From: Methanobacterium veterum
Lineage (GTDB): Archaea; Methanobacteriota; Methanobacteria; Methanobacteriales; Methanobacteriaceae
Direction: 5' to 3'
NCBI RefSeq assembly: GCF_000745485.1
Contig: NZ_KN050694.1
Coordinates: 345,470-409,469, forward strand
Length of the DNA stretch: 64,000 nucleotides
Of this stretch, positions 48,900 to 57,626 are shown one piece after another. Each line of letters opens with the position of its first letter. Position 1 is the stretch's first letter. The notes beneath the pieces are model-generated. The model saw nothing but the letters and a program-made list of their open reading frames with translations. It made no database searches and was not told the DNA's origin. Both the position numbers and the translations under genes were made by a program.

Positions 48900-49760
48900 A
48901 TGATCCATTTTAAGCTAAACTTCAATTTTTTAGATAATACTAAAAATAAGGATGTGACATATAATATACTGATGCAAAATAAAACTAAAATAGAAAAGGC
49001 ATTGCTTGCACCTTCAGCCTATAAACTACAAATTGAAGTTTTAAATAAATTTGCAGCAGGAGACATTACAAAAAACAGATTAATAATGCAGCATATCCCT
49101 AAAACATCCCTTACCACTCAATTATTTCTTGCTGCAAAAAAAGGTACTCCTATCGTAACCTTCGGAAGAAAAAATAAACCAGGGATTATGATTTTAGCCG
49201 GAGTTCATGGCAATGAGTATCCTGCCCAAATAGCTGCTGTTAAGCTTATAAATAGATTAGCTGTAGAAGAACTGAATGTAACAGTCCGCGTGATTCCTTT
49301 TGCTATACCCTTTTCAACTGAAAGAAGCCTTAGATCATGGAAAGGCCAAGATCCAAACAGGACTGCAAATTTATATGGAACTCCCACCAACAACATACTT
49401 GCATATTCAAAAAGAAATAGAGTTAAATACCTGGGTGATTTTCACTCTACTAGACCTGGAGGATATCCTGGAAAACTAAGTGTACTCTGTTCAGAAATCC
49501 CCTGCCTTTTAAGTTTCCAGATGGCTGATTTTATAGAAAAAGAAACCAAATCCACACTGCTGTCATTTACAAAGGCAGGATCAATATATCCCGGAGCTCT
49601 GGAAGATGTATTTAATTTAGCTGGAATTCCTGCAGTGACAGGAGAATCAATGTCACCCCATGGAACAGTTATGCCTGGAAGTGTTAACGCATCATTAGAA
49701 CAAATGTATGCATTTTTAAAATTCCACAAAGTGCTTAAGAAAGCACCAGAAGCGACATGA
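48900..49760 (+). CDS. AstE/AspA-family zinc deacylase-like protein
   Basis: The 286-residue protein belongs to the succinylglutamate desuccinylase/aspartoacylase branch of the M14 metallopeptidase fold. Zinc ligands appear as GVHGNE (about residues 101-106, His and Glu) and DFH (about 181, His); DPNR in between is the substrate-binding motif, and VTGES near 249 probably supplies the catalytic Glu. The first 80 residues are an unfamiliar helical extension. No signal peptide is seen. The substrate is unknown: removal of an acyl or amino-acid group from a small metabolite is likely. Confidence 0.8.
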   Translation: MIHFKLNFNFLDNTKNKDVTYNILMQNKTKIEKALLAPSAYKLQIEVLNKFAAGDITKNRLIMQHIPKTSLTTQLFLAAKKGTPIVTFGRKNKPGIMILAGVHGNEYPAQIAAVKLINRLAVEELNVTVRVIPFAIPFSTERSLRSWKGQDPNRTANLYGTPTNNILAYSKRNRVKYLGDFHSTRPGGYPGKLSVLCSEIPCLLSFQMADFIEKETKSTLLSFTKAGSIYPGALEDVFNLAGIPAVTGESMSPHGTVMPGSVNASLEQMYAFLKFHKVLKKAPEAT

Positions 49761-50059
49761 TTTCAATATTATTGTGTAATATTCTTTTTTAACTCAGTAA
49801 ATCATTATATCTGACTTTTTTAAAAATATAGATAACATTCTTTTTTTAAACTCAAGTCATCATCTCATTTTAAATTAGCTTTTTTTAAAATTAGAACTTT
49901 TTCAATTTTTTACAAATTATAACTCAAAGCACCTATTTTGGAATAACTTTGGATTAATTTGGTAGAGAATTAGGATAAAAATCGGATTAAATTCGGCAAA
50001 ATTACTTTTAACATGCTTTACATCTTTATATTATCAAAAGTACAATGGAGGTGAGAAAC

Positions 50060-50356
50060 ATGAAGAAAGTATCCCTTAAAAAAGTAGCAATTGTTTGTGC
50101 TGCAGTGATGATGGTCAGTATGGTACCAATTTTTGCGGCTGATACAGGCACTTCCACAACAACCTTAAATCAGCACATGAAACACCAGTACAAGTATCAA
50201 CATGGACTAAATGACAGTGATAAACAGATTAATTCAAATCAGAATAAAGTACACTGCCAAAACATTAACTGCACCCAGAACTGTACTGAAAATCAGCATA
50301 AGTACAGCTACCTAAACAAAAATTCATATAACTGTACTAGAAACTGTACTTCCTGA
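50060..50356 (+). CDS. Small secreted Cys/Asn-rich protein
   Basis: The 98-residue protein has a signal peptide (MKKVSLKKVAIVCAAVMMVS, cleavage probably after IFAA). The mature part is rich in Asn, Gln, His, Lys and Tyr and has five cysteines in the last third, mostly as NCT (INCTQNCTENQ, YNCTRNCTS). NCT is also an N-glycosylation sequon. The ATG at 50060 is eight bases after GGAGG. Function is unknown; a wall-associated or redox role is only speculation. Confidence 0.65.
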   Translation: MKKVSLKKVAIVCAAVMMVSMVPIFAADTGTSTTTLNQHMKHQYKYQHGLNDSDKQINSNQNKVHCQNINCTQNCTENQHKYSYLNKNSYNCTRNCTS

Positions 50357-50384
50357 AATTAGAGATATATTATTAATATAAAAA

Positions 50385-50410
50385 AGAATAAGATATTTTT
50401 ATCTTATTCT
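50385..50410. terminator. Hairpin terminator between convergent genes
   Basis: AGAATAAGATA (50385-50395) and TATCTTATTCT (50400-50410) form a perfect 11-bp stem with a TTTT loop. It lies between the ends of two convergent genes and can serve both. Confidence 0.6.
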
Positions 50411-50425
50411 CATTATTTTAATGAT

Positions 50426-50752
50426 TTATTCCCAGGATATCTTTAAAAATATAGATAAACCTACAAATTGAATTATATTTGTTATCAATAGAGGTATTCC
50501 CATTCCCTGACCTCTAAACCCACTTATTAAAAATATGAATCCAGTAAACAGAATATTCTGGATTAAAAGGAGCACTATAAATATCAGGATGCCCATTATA
50601 AATCTAGATTTAAATTCTTTATAACTGTTCCAGTAAACATATAGCAGCACTAATAAAATCAAAATATTGAAAATTCCGATTATTCCTGCTACAGAAACCA
50701 GCTCCGTATTATAATGACCAATACCCCCTCTAAATCCCTGCTGTAATCCCAT
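50426..50752 (-). CDS. Small three-helix membrane protein
   Basis: The 108-residue protein has three hydrophobic helices (about residues 18-40, 51-75, 85-104) after a glycine-rich start (MGLQQGFRGGIGHYN). I do not recognise the family. GAGGAG lies seven bases before the ATG. It begins 18 bases after the HTH regulator gene, so the two are co-transcribed; the regulator may sense something through this membrane partner, which is inference. Confidence 0.65.
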   Translation of the reverse strand: MGLQQGFRGGIGHYNTELVSVAGIIGIFNILILLVLLYVYWNSYKEFKSRFIMGILIFIVLLLIQNILFTGFIFLISGFRGQGMGIPLLITNIIQFVGLSIFLKISWE

Positions 50753-50770
50753 ATAGCTCTCCTCTTTATA

Positions 50771-51049
50771 TTATTTATTCCTCAATGACTCCCATATTTC
50801 TTTAAAAACACTATAATTTTCTTCCATTTTATCTGAAAGGAAATACATTATGTTATATTTTTCCCCAGTCGAAGTAACAACGTTGTTTTCCTCCAGAACT
50901 TTAAGATGATGCCTGATGGTTGTATAATCCAGTTTTAATTCATCTGCAAGTTGATGGGCATTATAGGGTCGGGTATGCAATTTGTCAATTATTTTAGCCC
51001 GGTTAACACCACCCCTACTTGCAAAAAGCCACCAAAGCACTTTTTTCAT
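50771..51049 (-). CDS. ArsR-like winged-helix transcriptional regulator
   Basis: The 92-residue protein is a single winged helix: ASRGGVNRAKIIDKL, then PYNAHQLADELKLDYTTIRHHLKVLEENNVV (about residues 28-59) with the recognition helix TTIRHHLKVL, and a short wing. It lacks the cysteines of metal-sensing ArsR proteins. Such archaeal one-domain regulators often control adjacent genes. It lies between the cell-wall-binding-like gene (24 bases) and a small membrane protein gene on the same strand. Confidence 0.85.
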   Translation of the reverse strand: MKKVLWWLFASRGGVNRAKIIDKLHTRPYNAHQLADELKLDYTTIRHHLKVLEENNVVTSTGEKYNIMYFLSDKMEENYSVFKEIWESLRNK

Positions 51050-51073
51050 GATTTATCCCTTTTAAATTCTACA

Positions 51074-52768
51074 TTAACTAAATATCTGATAAAATGAACT
51101 CTTTATAAACTTAAATATAATATCAAAGGGTTCACTGGCCTTATTCACAAAGATATATTTTGGAAATGTCATATTTGCTTTGCTTGTATGGTCATAAGTT
51201 AATTCTGCAAAGATATATTTCATATCTGCCTTATTTAATTTTTTACCATCCACAGTTACTGAATCTGGAACAGTTTTATTTGCTCCCATATAATCAGAAA
51301 CGTCTTTTCCAGCTTCCCTGTATTCATCGATTGTAAGAACTCCAAAATAGGTGCTTTCTCCAGATATATTGCCTGAAAAACTCAGAGATGTATTTTGAAT
51401 AGGATAACCGCTTACATATTGTGAAGCCAGATATAACCATTTTAAAGTACCTAATCTTGGTTTTTTATCATCTAAAATACTTTGAGAGCCGTATGCAACT
51501 ACTTCAGGATCTATTTTATGAATTCCAATTAGATTTGAATCATAGCTTGAACTGGATAAATTTGCATTTGAAGAATATGCCGCGTCAATTAATCCAGAAG
51601 CTATCTTATTGATCTCTTCATCCTGTGAAGATGTTCCCACGTTCGGCTGAATCAATTCCACTCCGCCGCTCTCTAAAAATTTAGAAGGGTCGTATAAACC
51701 TGCAAAATAAACGCTGGAATAATTATCATCCCACGCTCTGGGCAAATAACTCATATTATCTAAATCAAGCTTACCGTAGTTTACAAAAACAATTCCATCC
51801 AGATTTTGGGCATATTTTTTAAGATAGCCTTCTTTGATACCTTCAATTAAGTCAACCATAGATCCAGGATCTACTGCTGCGATATAAGCTGCAATTCCCC
51901 CCGGTGCGTTTTTGATAGCTCTTGGCGCTTCCCCCGGTTTAGGAGATTGATCATCTAATTCTACATTAGCTGAGCCCGATATGACACTTTTTATTTTATT
52001 AAGCATATCTTTATCAGTGCTTTCTGATATCAGGTTATCACAGGTGATGTAAATTAAAGGAAGGTTGTTATTTACATAACTGTTCATTATAACGCTGGTT
52101 GTGATATCATTTGAAGACCATAAAGTCATTTTATCATTTACAGTAACGTTTTTATCTACACTGAAACTTGCATCTTTCCAAAGAGTCATTGCCACAGGTA
52201 AAAGACTTGAAGGTGCTTTAATTTTTGTATTTCCACTTTGAATGCTGGTTAATGTATTTTCATCGTTGCCGTTCCATACCCTCTCTGTTTGGATATTAGA
52301 ATATTGACTAAGTACAGAATCAGGTATTGAAGAAGGGGAAGCACAAACAATTATCTTCTTAGGTGCTAATTTCTGAATTTCAGCATTTACATTATCTGGA
52401 ACGGTATTGCCAACTACTAAAAGTGGAGCGCTATTTTTTATTGCAACCAATGCTGCAGATACCTCCTGACCTGTTCCAAGCACGACAACGTCGCTTGTTG
52501 TCCAGTATTTGCTGGAAATACTAACTGAATCCGCAGTAACCTTTTCCCCATTTAATGAGATATCCCCAAAAACAGTGGCAGTTTTACCATTTAAATAATT
52601 TAAAACAGCTTGGCTTGGATTTTTATCACTTAAAATAAGTTGACTATTTGTAAATGATGCTGCAGGAGCTGTTATTATCTCATTTGATGGTTCACTTACG
52701 AATACATTTGCTGATGCAGGAGCAAGCAAAATAAAAAGAGTTACAAAGAACAGTATAACCTTATTCAT
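51074..52768 (-). CDS. Secreted protein with cell-wall-binding-repeat-2-like region
   Basis: The 564-residue protein starts with a signal peptide (MNKVILFFVTLFILLAPASA). Residues 35-170 contain a unit resembling the cell wall binding repeat 2 (ATVFGDISLNGEKVTADSV.., AALVAIKNSAPLLVVGNTVP, APKKIIVCASPSSIPDSVL), found in surface proteins. The large remainder, about 170-545, is not recognised and ends with a hydrophobic stretch (PFDIIFKFIKSSFYQIF). It probably sits in or on the pseudomurein wall. The ATG at 52768 follows AGGTG; three extra in-frame codons are possible. It lies 33 bases after pyrI. Confidence 0.7.
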   Translation of the reverse strand: MNKVILFFVTLFILLAPASANVFVSEPSNEIITAPAASFTNSQLILSDKNPSQAVLNYLNGKTATVFGDISLNGEKVTADSVSISSKYWTTSDVVVLGTGQEVSAALVAIKNSAPLLVVGNTVPDNVNAEIQKLAPKKIIVCASPSSIPDSVLSQYSNIQTERVWNGNDENTLTSIQSGNTKIKAPSSLLPVAMTLWKDASFSVDKNVTVNDKMTLWSSNDITTSVIMNSYVNNNLPLIYITCDNLISESTDKDMLNKIKSVISGSANVELDDQSPKPGEAPRAIKNAPGGIAAYIAAVDPGSMVDLIEGIKEGYLKKYAQNLDGIVFVNYGKLDLDNMSYLPRAWDDNYSSVYFAGLYDPSKFLESGGVELIQPNVGTSSQDEEINKIASGLIDAAYSSNANLSSSSYDSNLIGIHKIDPEVVAYGSQSILDDKKPRLGTLKWLYLASQYVSGYPIQNTSLSFSGNISGESTYFGVLTIDEYREAGKDVSDYMGANKTVPDSVTVDGKKLNKADMKYIFAELTYDHTSKANMTFPKYIFVNKASEPFDIIFKFIKSSFYQIFS

Positions 52769-52801
52769 TAAAAACACCTGAAAAAATAGAGGAATAGACA
52801 G

Positions 52802-53266
52802 TTAAAATTGAGCTTCAATTTCGTCTTCTTCCATGATTCGCTCACAGTAATAGCATCTTAAAACCACTGGTTTTTTCCCTGTCACAAAGAATTTTATTTG
52901 CACTGGCTCATCTGTATTTGTTATACAGTTTGGATTAGGGCATTTTAATATATCTTTCACCTTATCTAAAAGATGCACTTTACTTTTTTCTACAATTTCA
53001 TAGTCTCGGATTATATTGATTGTAGCAGAAGGTGCTATTAATGCTATTTTATCAACTTCTTTAGGGGCCAGTTCTCGTCCTTCTATTTTAACTATATCTT
53101 TACTCCCCATCTCGGATGATAAAACATTCATAGCAACAGTTACTGTAGTTTTTTCATTTGGTAATTCAAGTATTTTAAGAACACTTAAAGCTCTATTTGA
53201 GGTTATATGGTCTATAACTGTACCATTCTTTATTGGCTTAACCTTAAGTTCTTTTGGCGTTTTCAT
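52802..53266 (-). CDS. pyrI: Aspartate carbamoyltransferase regulatory subunit
   Basis: PyrI binds the PyrB catalytic trimers and confers allosteric control by nucleotides on the first pyrimidine-specific step. The 154-residue protein has the N-terminal nucleotide-binding domain (residues 8-100, [13 protein letters not shown]) and the C-terminal zinc domain with CPNPNC (109-114) and CYYC (138-141), the expected four cysteines. The length is normal. pyrB is not adjacent. The genes downstream on the same strand have no clear link to pyrimidine synthesis. Confidence 0.95.
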   Translation of the reverse strand: MKTPKELKVKPIKNGTVIDHITSNRALSVLKILELPNEKTTVTVAMNVLSSEMGSKDIVKIEGRELAPKEVDKIALIAPSATINIIRDYEIVEKSKVHLLDKVKDILKCPNPNCITNTDEPVQIKFFVTGKKPVVLRCYYCERIMEEDEIEAQF

Positions 53267-53660
53267 GTTATACCTGCAGTAATTTTTATTTTAAAGCTCA
53301 TATCCAATTGAAGACACGTTTAAGTCATATATATTATAAAATAATTATAATAACATTTATTCAATGCATAATTGATGTTAATAATAAATTGGTATGAACC
53401 TTCTTAATTATCTATATCTAATAAAAATAGTACCCTTTTGCTTATAAATTTTGTTTTTATAAAAAATTCCATACCTAGACCTATTTAATTTAATTAAAGT
53501 TAAAATACGCTCATGCCTGTGACATGTCATGAATTATACTTTGAAATTTTTTATAGGAATTATCTTAAAAACATATAATTTACTTCAGATATCTGAATGG
53601 AAATTTATTTAACACAACTCCAGGACATGAGCGTTAAAGTAAATTAGCTTAATGTTACAA
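53267..53660. other. Intergenic region upstream of pyrI
   Basis: About 390 bases, AT-rich. A promoter for pyrI probably lies near 53320-53350 (TATATATTATAAAATAATTATAA). No gene or strong hairpin is seen. CTCATGCCTGTGACATG near 53512 and GGACATGAGCG near 53621 form a weak inverted pair. Confidence 0.4.
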
Positions 53661-54623
53661 CTATCTGATCTGCAAAGCAGGGATCACTTGCCGGGCAAAA
53701 TCTTCAATAAATTTTTTTTGGCTTCTATTTACATTATGAAGATAGATATGCTCAAATCCAAGCTTATTATACTCTTCCAGCTTTTTTATGTGATCTTCAA
53801 TATCTGCTGAAATATACACTTTTGAATGTATATCCTCAGGTTTAACAAGTTCAGATGCATCATCGAATTGTTCAGGTATCTTTAATTCTGTTTGAACACG
53901 ATTTTTAAATGCATTGGTTTTCCACTGTTCCCATGCGCCGTTTAATGCTTCTTCTTCCGTTTTATCATAAGATAACTGTGCCTTAAGGTATATAGGGTTT
54001 CCCTTTCCACCGCCCCTATGAAATGCTTTTATAATATTTTGAAGTTCTTCTTTAGGCTTTGAAGTTGTAATTAACCCATCTGCCCATCCTCCAATCCATT
54101 CTGCAGTTTCAACTGAGATTGCTGCTCCTATCAAAAGAGGAGATTTTTTAGGCCGTGTATAAAGAGTGGCATCCTCAATATTTATATATCCTCTATATGT
54201 TACAGTCCCTCCTGACCAAAGAGCTTTCATAATAGCTGCAGACTCTTTTAAACGTTCATTTCTTTCAGTTTTTGTGGGCCATCTTTCACCTGTGATACCC
54301 TCATTTAACAGCTGTCCGCTTCCAACTGCTATCCAGAACCTGTCTGGAAACATTTCACCAAGTGTAGCAGCGGCTTGAGCTATTATGGCCGGGTGATATC
54401 TTTGTCCAGGAGAAGTTACCACTCCAAATGGCAGTGATGTAGTATTTAGTGCTGCTCCAAGCCATGTCCATGCAAATCCACATTCTCCTTGATTTTTGCC
54501 CCAGGGATGAAAATGATCTGAACACATGGCTGTGTTAAACCCTGCTTTTTCAGCTAATTTAACCAGATTTAATAATTCACTTGGTTTAAATTGCTCATGG
54601 GATGCATGAAAACCAATTTTCAT
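53661..54623 (-). CDS. F420-dependent oxidoreductase, luciferase-like fold
   Basis: The roughly 320-residue protein has the TIM-barrel layout of the luciferase-like monooxygenase superfamily and is closest in motif to the F420-dependent glucose-6-phosphate dehydrogenase-like group: SDHFHPWG (near residue 38), FGVVTSPGQRYHPAIIAQAAATLGEMFPDRFW (about 68-99) and the VGSGQLLNEGITG segment (about 102-114). It most likely transfers hydride between coenzyme F420 and a small substrate, in the cytoplasm; the substrate is unknown. The start is ATG 54623 or GTG 54632. The DUF2267 gene ends 16 bases upstream, so they share a transcript. Confidence 0.85.
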   Translation of the reverse strand: MKIGFHASHEQFKPSELLNLVKLAEKAGFNTAMCSDHFHPWGKNQGECGFAWTWLGAALNTTSLPFGVVTSPGQRYHPAIIAQAAATLGEMFPDRFWIAVGSGQLLNEGITGERWPTKTERNERLKESAAIMKALWSGGTVTYRGYINIEDATLYTRPKKSPLLIGAAISVETAEWIGGWADGLITTSKPKEELQNIIKAFHRGGGKGNPIYLKAQLSYDKTEEEALNGAWEQWKTNAFKNRVQTELKIPEQFDDASELVKPEDIHSKVYISADIEDHIKKLEEYNKLGFEHIYLHNVNRSQKKFIEDFARQVIPALQIR

Positions 54624-54648
54624 ATTTTTCACATACTAAAAGGTTTAA

Positions 54649-55092
54649 TTATTTTTTGGATGTTGAAGATCTCCATAGATTCTGGATATCTTTAGGAAGG
54701 TTAGATCTTACCTGTTTTATTTCTCCAGCACCACCAAGTCTGTTTTCTAATAAGTGGAACACGGCTCTAGTAGCTTCTTCAGTTTGTATTGGCCTTTTAG
54801 GTGTTTTTTCCTGTACTTTCTGGAAAAATTCTTCCCTATTTTTTATTTTTTCAGGTTTGTGTCTTGTACTGTATCCCTCATAATAAATTCCTTTCATAAC
54901 CATTGGAAGCTCATCTCCAAGTTCTATAGCTTCTTCAAGAGGTAATCGATCTCTTAATGTTTGAATTACAGACCTAAAAGCTATATACACCATATTTTCG
55001 TCTTCCCACCCTAAATCATCTTGCATTTCATGCAGCCATTCCTTTGTTTTCTGTGTAGACTTTTCTATTGATAAAAATGCAGTCTTAACCAT
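54649..55092 (-). CDS. DUF2267-family protein
   Basis: The 147-residue protein matches DUF2267, a helical family: KTKEWLHEMQDDLGWEDENMVYIAFRSVIQTLRDRLPLEEAIELGDELPMVMKGIYYEGY (about 15-74) is typical. Its role is unknown; in other organisms relatives appear with stress genes. GGAG stands nine bases before the ATG. It is the first gene of a pair with the F420-type oxidoreductase. Confidence 0.85.
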   Translation of the reverse strand: MVKTAFLSIEKSTQKTKEWLHEMQDDLGWEDENMVYIAFRSVIQTLRDRLPLEEAIELGDELPMVMKGIYYEGYSTRHKPEKIKNREEFFQKVQEKTPKRPIQTEEATRAVFHLLENRLGGAGEIKQVRSNLPKDIQNLWRSSTSKK

Positions 55093-55253
55093 TTATTATC
55101 ACTCCTAATTATTTTTAAAATTTCAAATCAAGAATGTATTATTAATATTTTTAATTTAAATATAATAAAATATTCTGTTAAATTAATAAAAAGGTAAGTA
55201 AATTCATAATGTTTATACTTTAAATCAAATTAAACATTAAGGGAGGCATAAAA

Positions 55254-55628
55254 ATGGAAGATAGGAGAGAAGAGAAAGTAAAAAATCAATTTGATTTAAT
55301 CTGTCCAGAATGTGGAGTTGGAAATTTAAAGGGATCTAAAAATTGCCTTGTATGTGGTAAAAATCTTGAAAATACTGTTGCATTTTTAGAAGATGACTCT
55401 TTTGATTTAGAAATTACTAAAGATGCCATTATAGAATACAGAAAAACTTTTTGGGGTGATAATCGAACTGGAAAAGTAAATAAGTACAATTTAAATGAAA
55501 TTGAAAATGTTGAATTTGGCCCATCTTCCAGATTTATTTTTATTTATAATAAAAAAAGAATCGTTTTACCATTAAAGGAAGAAAATTTGAAAAAATTGAA
55601 AGAAATAAAAGAAGTCTTAAATCTTTAA
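55254..55628 (+). CDS. Zinc-ribbon protein
   Basis: The 124-residue protein has a zinc ribbon with CPEC (residues 17-20) and CLVC (31-34), followed by a beta-rich domain (about 45-124: DSFDLEITKDAIIEYRKTFWG.., NEIENVEFGPSSRFIFIY) that resembles the small PH-like domains seen in many archaeal proteins. It is cytoplasmic. No partner is evident. The ribosome-binding site GGAGG lies seven bases before the ATG. The neighbouring genes run on the other strand. Confidence 0.7.
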   Translation: MEDRREEKVKNQFDLICPECGVGNLKGSKNCLVCGKNLENTVAFLEDDSFDLEITKDAIIEYRKTFWGDNRTGKVNKYNLNEIENVEFGPSSRFIFIYNKKRIVLPLKEENLKKLKEIKEVLNL

Positions 55629-55704
55629 AGATGCTTAAAAACTATTTTCAAGATCTGTACCTGATTAACATATCTAATTTATGATAAATTCTATATTTTT
55701 CAGT

Positions 55705-56124
55705 TCATCCCAGCCTTGCACCAGTTTGAGCATCTATATAAATACTAACTCCTTCTTTTTCACCACCCGAATTAATAATTGGCACATTCCACACTAATCT
55801 TCCATCTGACCATGTATTAAGCGTTGGAGTACCTGGATATGCGCCAGATTCTAAAATATAAACTTGAGCAATTTTTTGTGCCTGTTTTGATGATACAGTA
55901 GTATTGGTATTATTAGTGCTGTTTGTAGAATTTGTGGAATTTGTAGAATTAGTTCCATTATTCACCATTGTGGTGTTATTCTGCTGTGATGCATTTTCTG
56001 GAGAGTTGGTGGATACATTAGAGTTATTATCACTAGAACCTGCATTTTGTGCTGCTATATATATTCCTGCAATGGCTACTATCATTATAACTACAATTGC
56101 AATCACAATTCCCTTGCTATTCAC
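55705..56124 (-). CDS. Secreted or anchored PepSY-like protein with sequon repeats
   Basis: The 139-residue protein starts at GTG, five bases after GAGGTG, with a signal anchor (residues 4-25). Residues 30-77 form a low-complexity Asn/Ser/Thr linker with the tripeptide TNS repeated several times, so it offers many N-x-S/T glycosylation sites. The C-terminal 60 residues resemble one PepSY domain (AQKIAQVYI.. WNVPIINSGGEKEGVSIYIDAQTGARLG). It likely lies outside the cell on a flexible linker. Function is unknown; PepSY domains often inhibit proteases. Confidence 0.75.
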   Translation of the reverse strand: MNSKGIVIAIVVIMIVAIAGIYIAAQNAGSSDNNSNVSTNSPENASQQNNTTMVNNGTNSTNSTNSTNSTNNTNTTVSSKQAQKIAQVYILESGAYPGTPTLNTWSDGRLVWNVPIINSGGEKEGVSIYIDAQTGARLG

Positions 56125-56382
56125 TATTTCACCTCTTTATCATTTAATATTTTATTTTCATATATATAAAAAAGTATTGATGATAATTCTAGTTTATATC
56201 AGACCATAAAATAAATATTTGAATAAAAGAGACTAACTTTTTAAATTAATCTTAATTAACTAGAAACAATTCAATTTAGAAAATTACAAAAAAAATAAAA
56301 TGATTACGCTAAATATAAAATAAATTCCGTTTTACTTAATTAAAGGTCATTTCACCTAAAAGATAAAAAAATAAATAAACTA

Positions 56383-57012
56383 TTATTCATCTTTTTTCTG
56401 GCTTAAAAGCAGTTTAAGGTCAAAAATCATGGCCCATGCTTCTTCAATCTGTGAAGAAATATCTCCAGATGCAAGTTCTATAAATTTTTCCAGACATTTT
56501 ATAGCCTCTTCATAATTACCCATAAATTTAAGAACAGATCCTTTACCTGCCCATGCTTTAGCATCATCTGGATTCACTTTTAAAGATTTATTAAACGATT
56601 CTAGTGCTTCTTCATATCTAGTAAGGCTAAAAAGGACAGTTCCCCGATTATCCCATGTATTGCTATCTTCAGGTTTAATATCTAGTGCCCTGTCAAAACA
56701 GTTTATAGCCTCTTCAAATCTTTTAAGGGCTGCCATTGAAACTCCCATGTTAGACCATGCCTGAAAATCATCAGGTTTCAAATCAAGAGATATTTCAAAA
56801 CTCTCTATAGCATCAGAATACCTTCCAGCACCTGAAAGGGCAACTCCCCTGTTGTCCCATACTTTCACATCATCTTTATTTAATTCTAATGCGGAATCAT
56901 AACATATTAATGCTGCAACATATTCTTTTTGCATTAAAAGTCTGTCTCCTTCGTTGACCCATGATTCAAATGCCTTTAAATCCCTAATATCTCCATTTTC
57001 TGAATTTGTCAT
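56383..57012 (-). CDS. Tetratricopeptide repeat protein
   Basis: The 209-residue protein consists of four to five TPR units of 34 residues from about residue 15 to 185, each with W-N-x-G-x-x-L or A-W-x-x-x-G and Y-x-E-A-I-x-x-F/Y. These stack into a protein-binding superhelix. There is no signal peptide, so it is cytoplasmic. TPR-rich proteins are common in methanogens. The partner is unknown; genes nearby give no strong hint. The start is ATG 57012 with no clear ribosome-binding site. Confidence 0.88.
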   Translation of the reverse strand: MTNSENGDIRDLKAFESWVNEGDRLLMQKEYVAALICYDSALELNKDDVKVWDNRGVALSGAGRYSDAIESFEISLDLKPDDFQAWSNMGVSMAALKRFEEAINCFDRALDIKPEDSNTWDNRGTVLFSLTRYEEALESFNKSLKVNPDDAKAWAGKGSVLKFMGNYEEAIKCLEKFIELASGDISSQIEEAWAMIFDLKLLLSQKKDE

Positions 57013-57147
57013 TGATCATTTTTTGATCTTCATCTAACTTAAATTTTAATCATCGAAAATAACCATACCCAATCTAAATCAATTTAAATTATTTTACTAA
57101 AAAAATATTTATCTTAAATTACAGAAAAAACATGTGGAAATGAAACT

Positions 57148-57510
57148 ATGATAGATTGGAAAGCGATTATTATCGGATTTTTTGTGTCTCTTGTCCTTGG
57201 AACACTGCTCAGCTTTGTTATTCCAGTTGTTGGTGGGCTGATTTCATCACTTGTTGCAGGCATAGTTGTTGGTTACATGGTTAACATTAATTTAACTAAC
57301 GGAGCTGTAAATAGTGCTATTATGGGCCTTTTAGGCGGATTAATAGAATCAATAATCATCATTATATTAGGTGCGGCCTTTGCAGGGATCATTGGACTGC
57401 TTGTTGCAGCTCTTGGTGTTATTGTAGTTTTAGTGCTTACCATAGTTCATGTGATAATTGCTGTAATTGGCGGTGTAATAGGGTCTGCAATTAGGGGAAA
57501 TACATATTAA
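57148..57510 (+). CDS. DUF5518-like small membrane protein
   Basis: The 120-residue protein has four glycine- and isoleucine-rich helices and begins MIDWKAIIIGFFVSLVLGT, a start seen in DUF5518-like archaeal membrane proteins; NGAVNSAIMGLLGGLIES in the middle and IGSAIRG at the end also fit. The function of the family is unknown. GTGGAAATGA before the ATG gives a weak ribosome-binding site. It is divergent from the TPR gene and convergent with the secD copy to its right. Confidence 0.7.
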   Translation: MIDWKAIIIGFFVSLVLGTLLSFVIPVVGGLISSLVAGIVVGYMVNINLTNGAVNSAIMGLLGGLIESIIIIILGAAFAGIIGLLVAALGVIVVLVLTIVHVIIAVIGGVIGSAIRGNTY

Positions 57511-57626
57511 ATTAATTATTTCTTATTTTCAAACTAAAATAAATAGTTAAATACCAAATAAAATATAAAATAGTTTTCTTTAATTGTATTGCAGTTAGAT
57601 TAAGCTAAAAAAATAAAAAAAAATAT

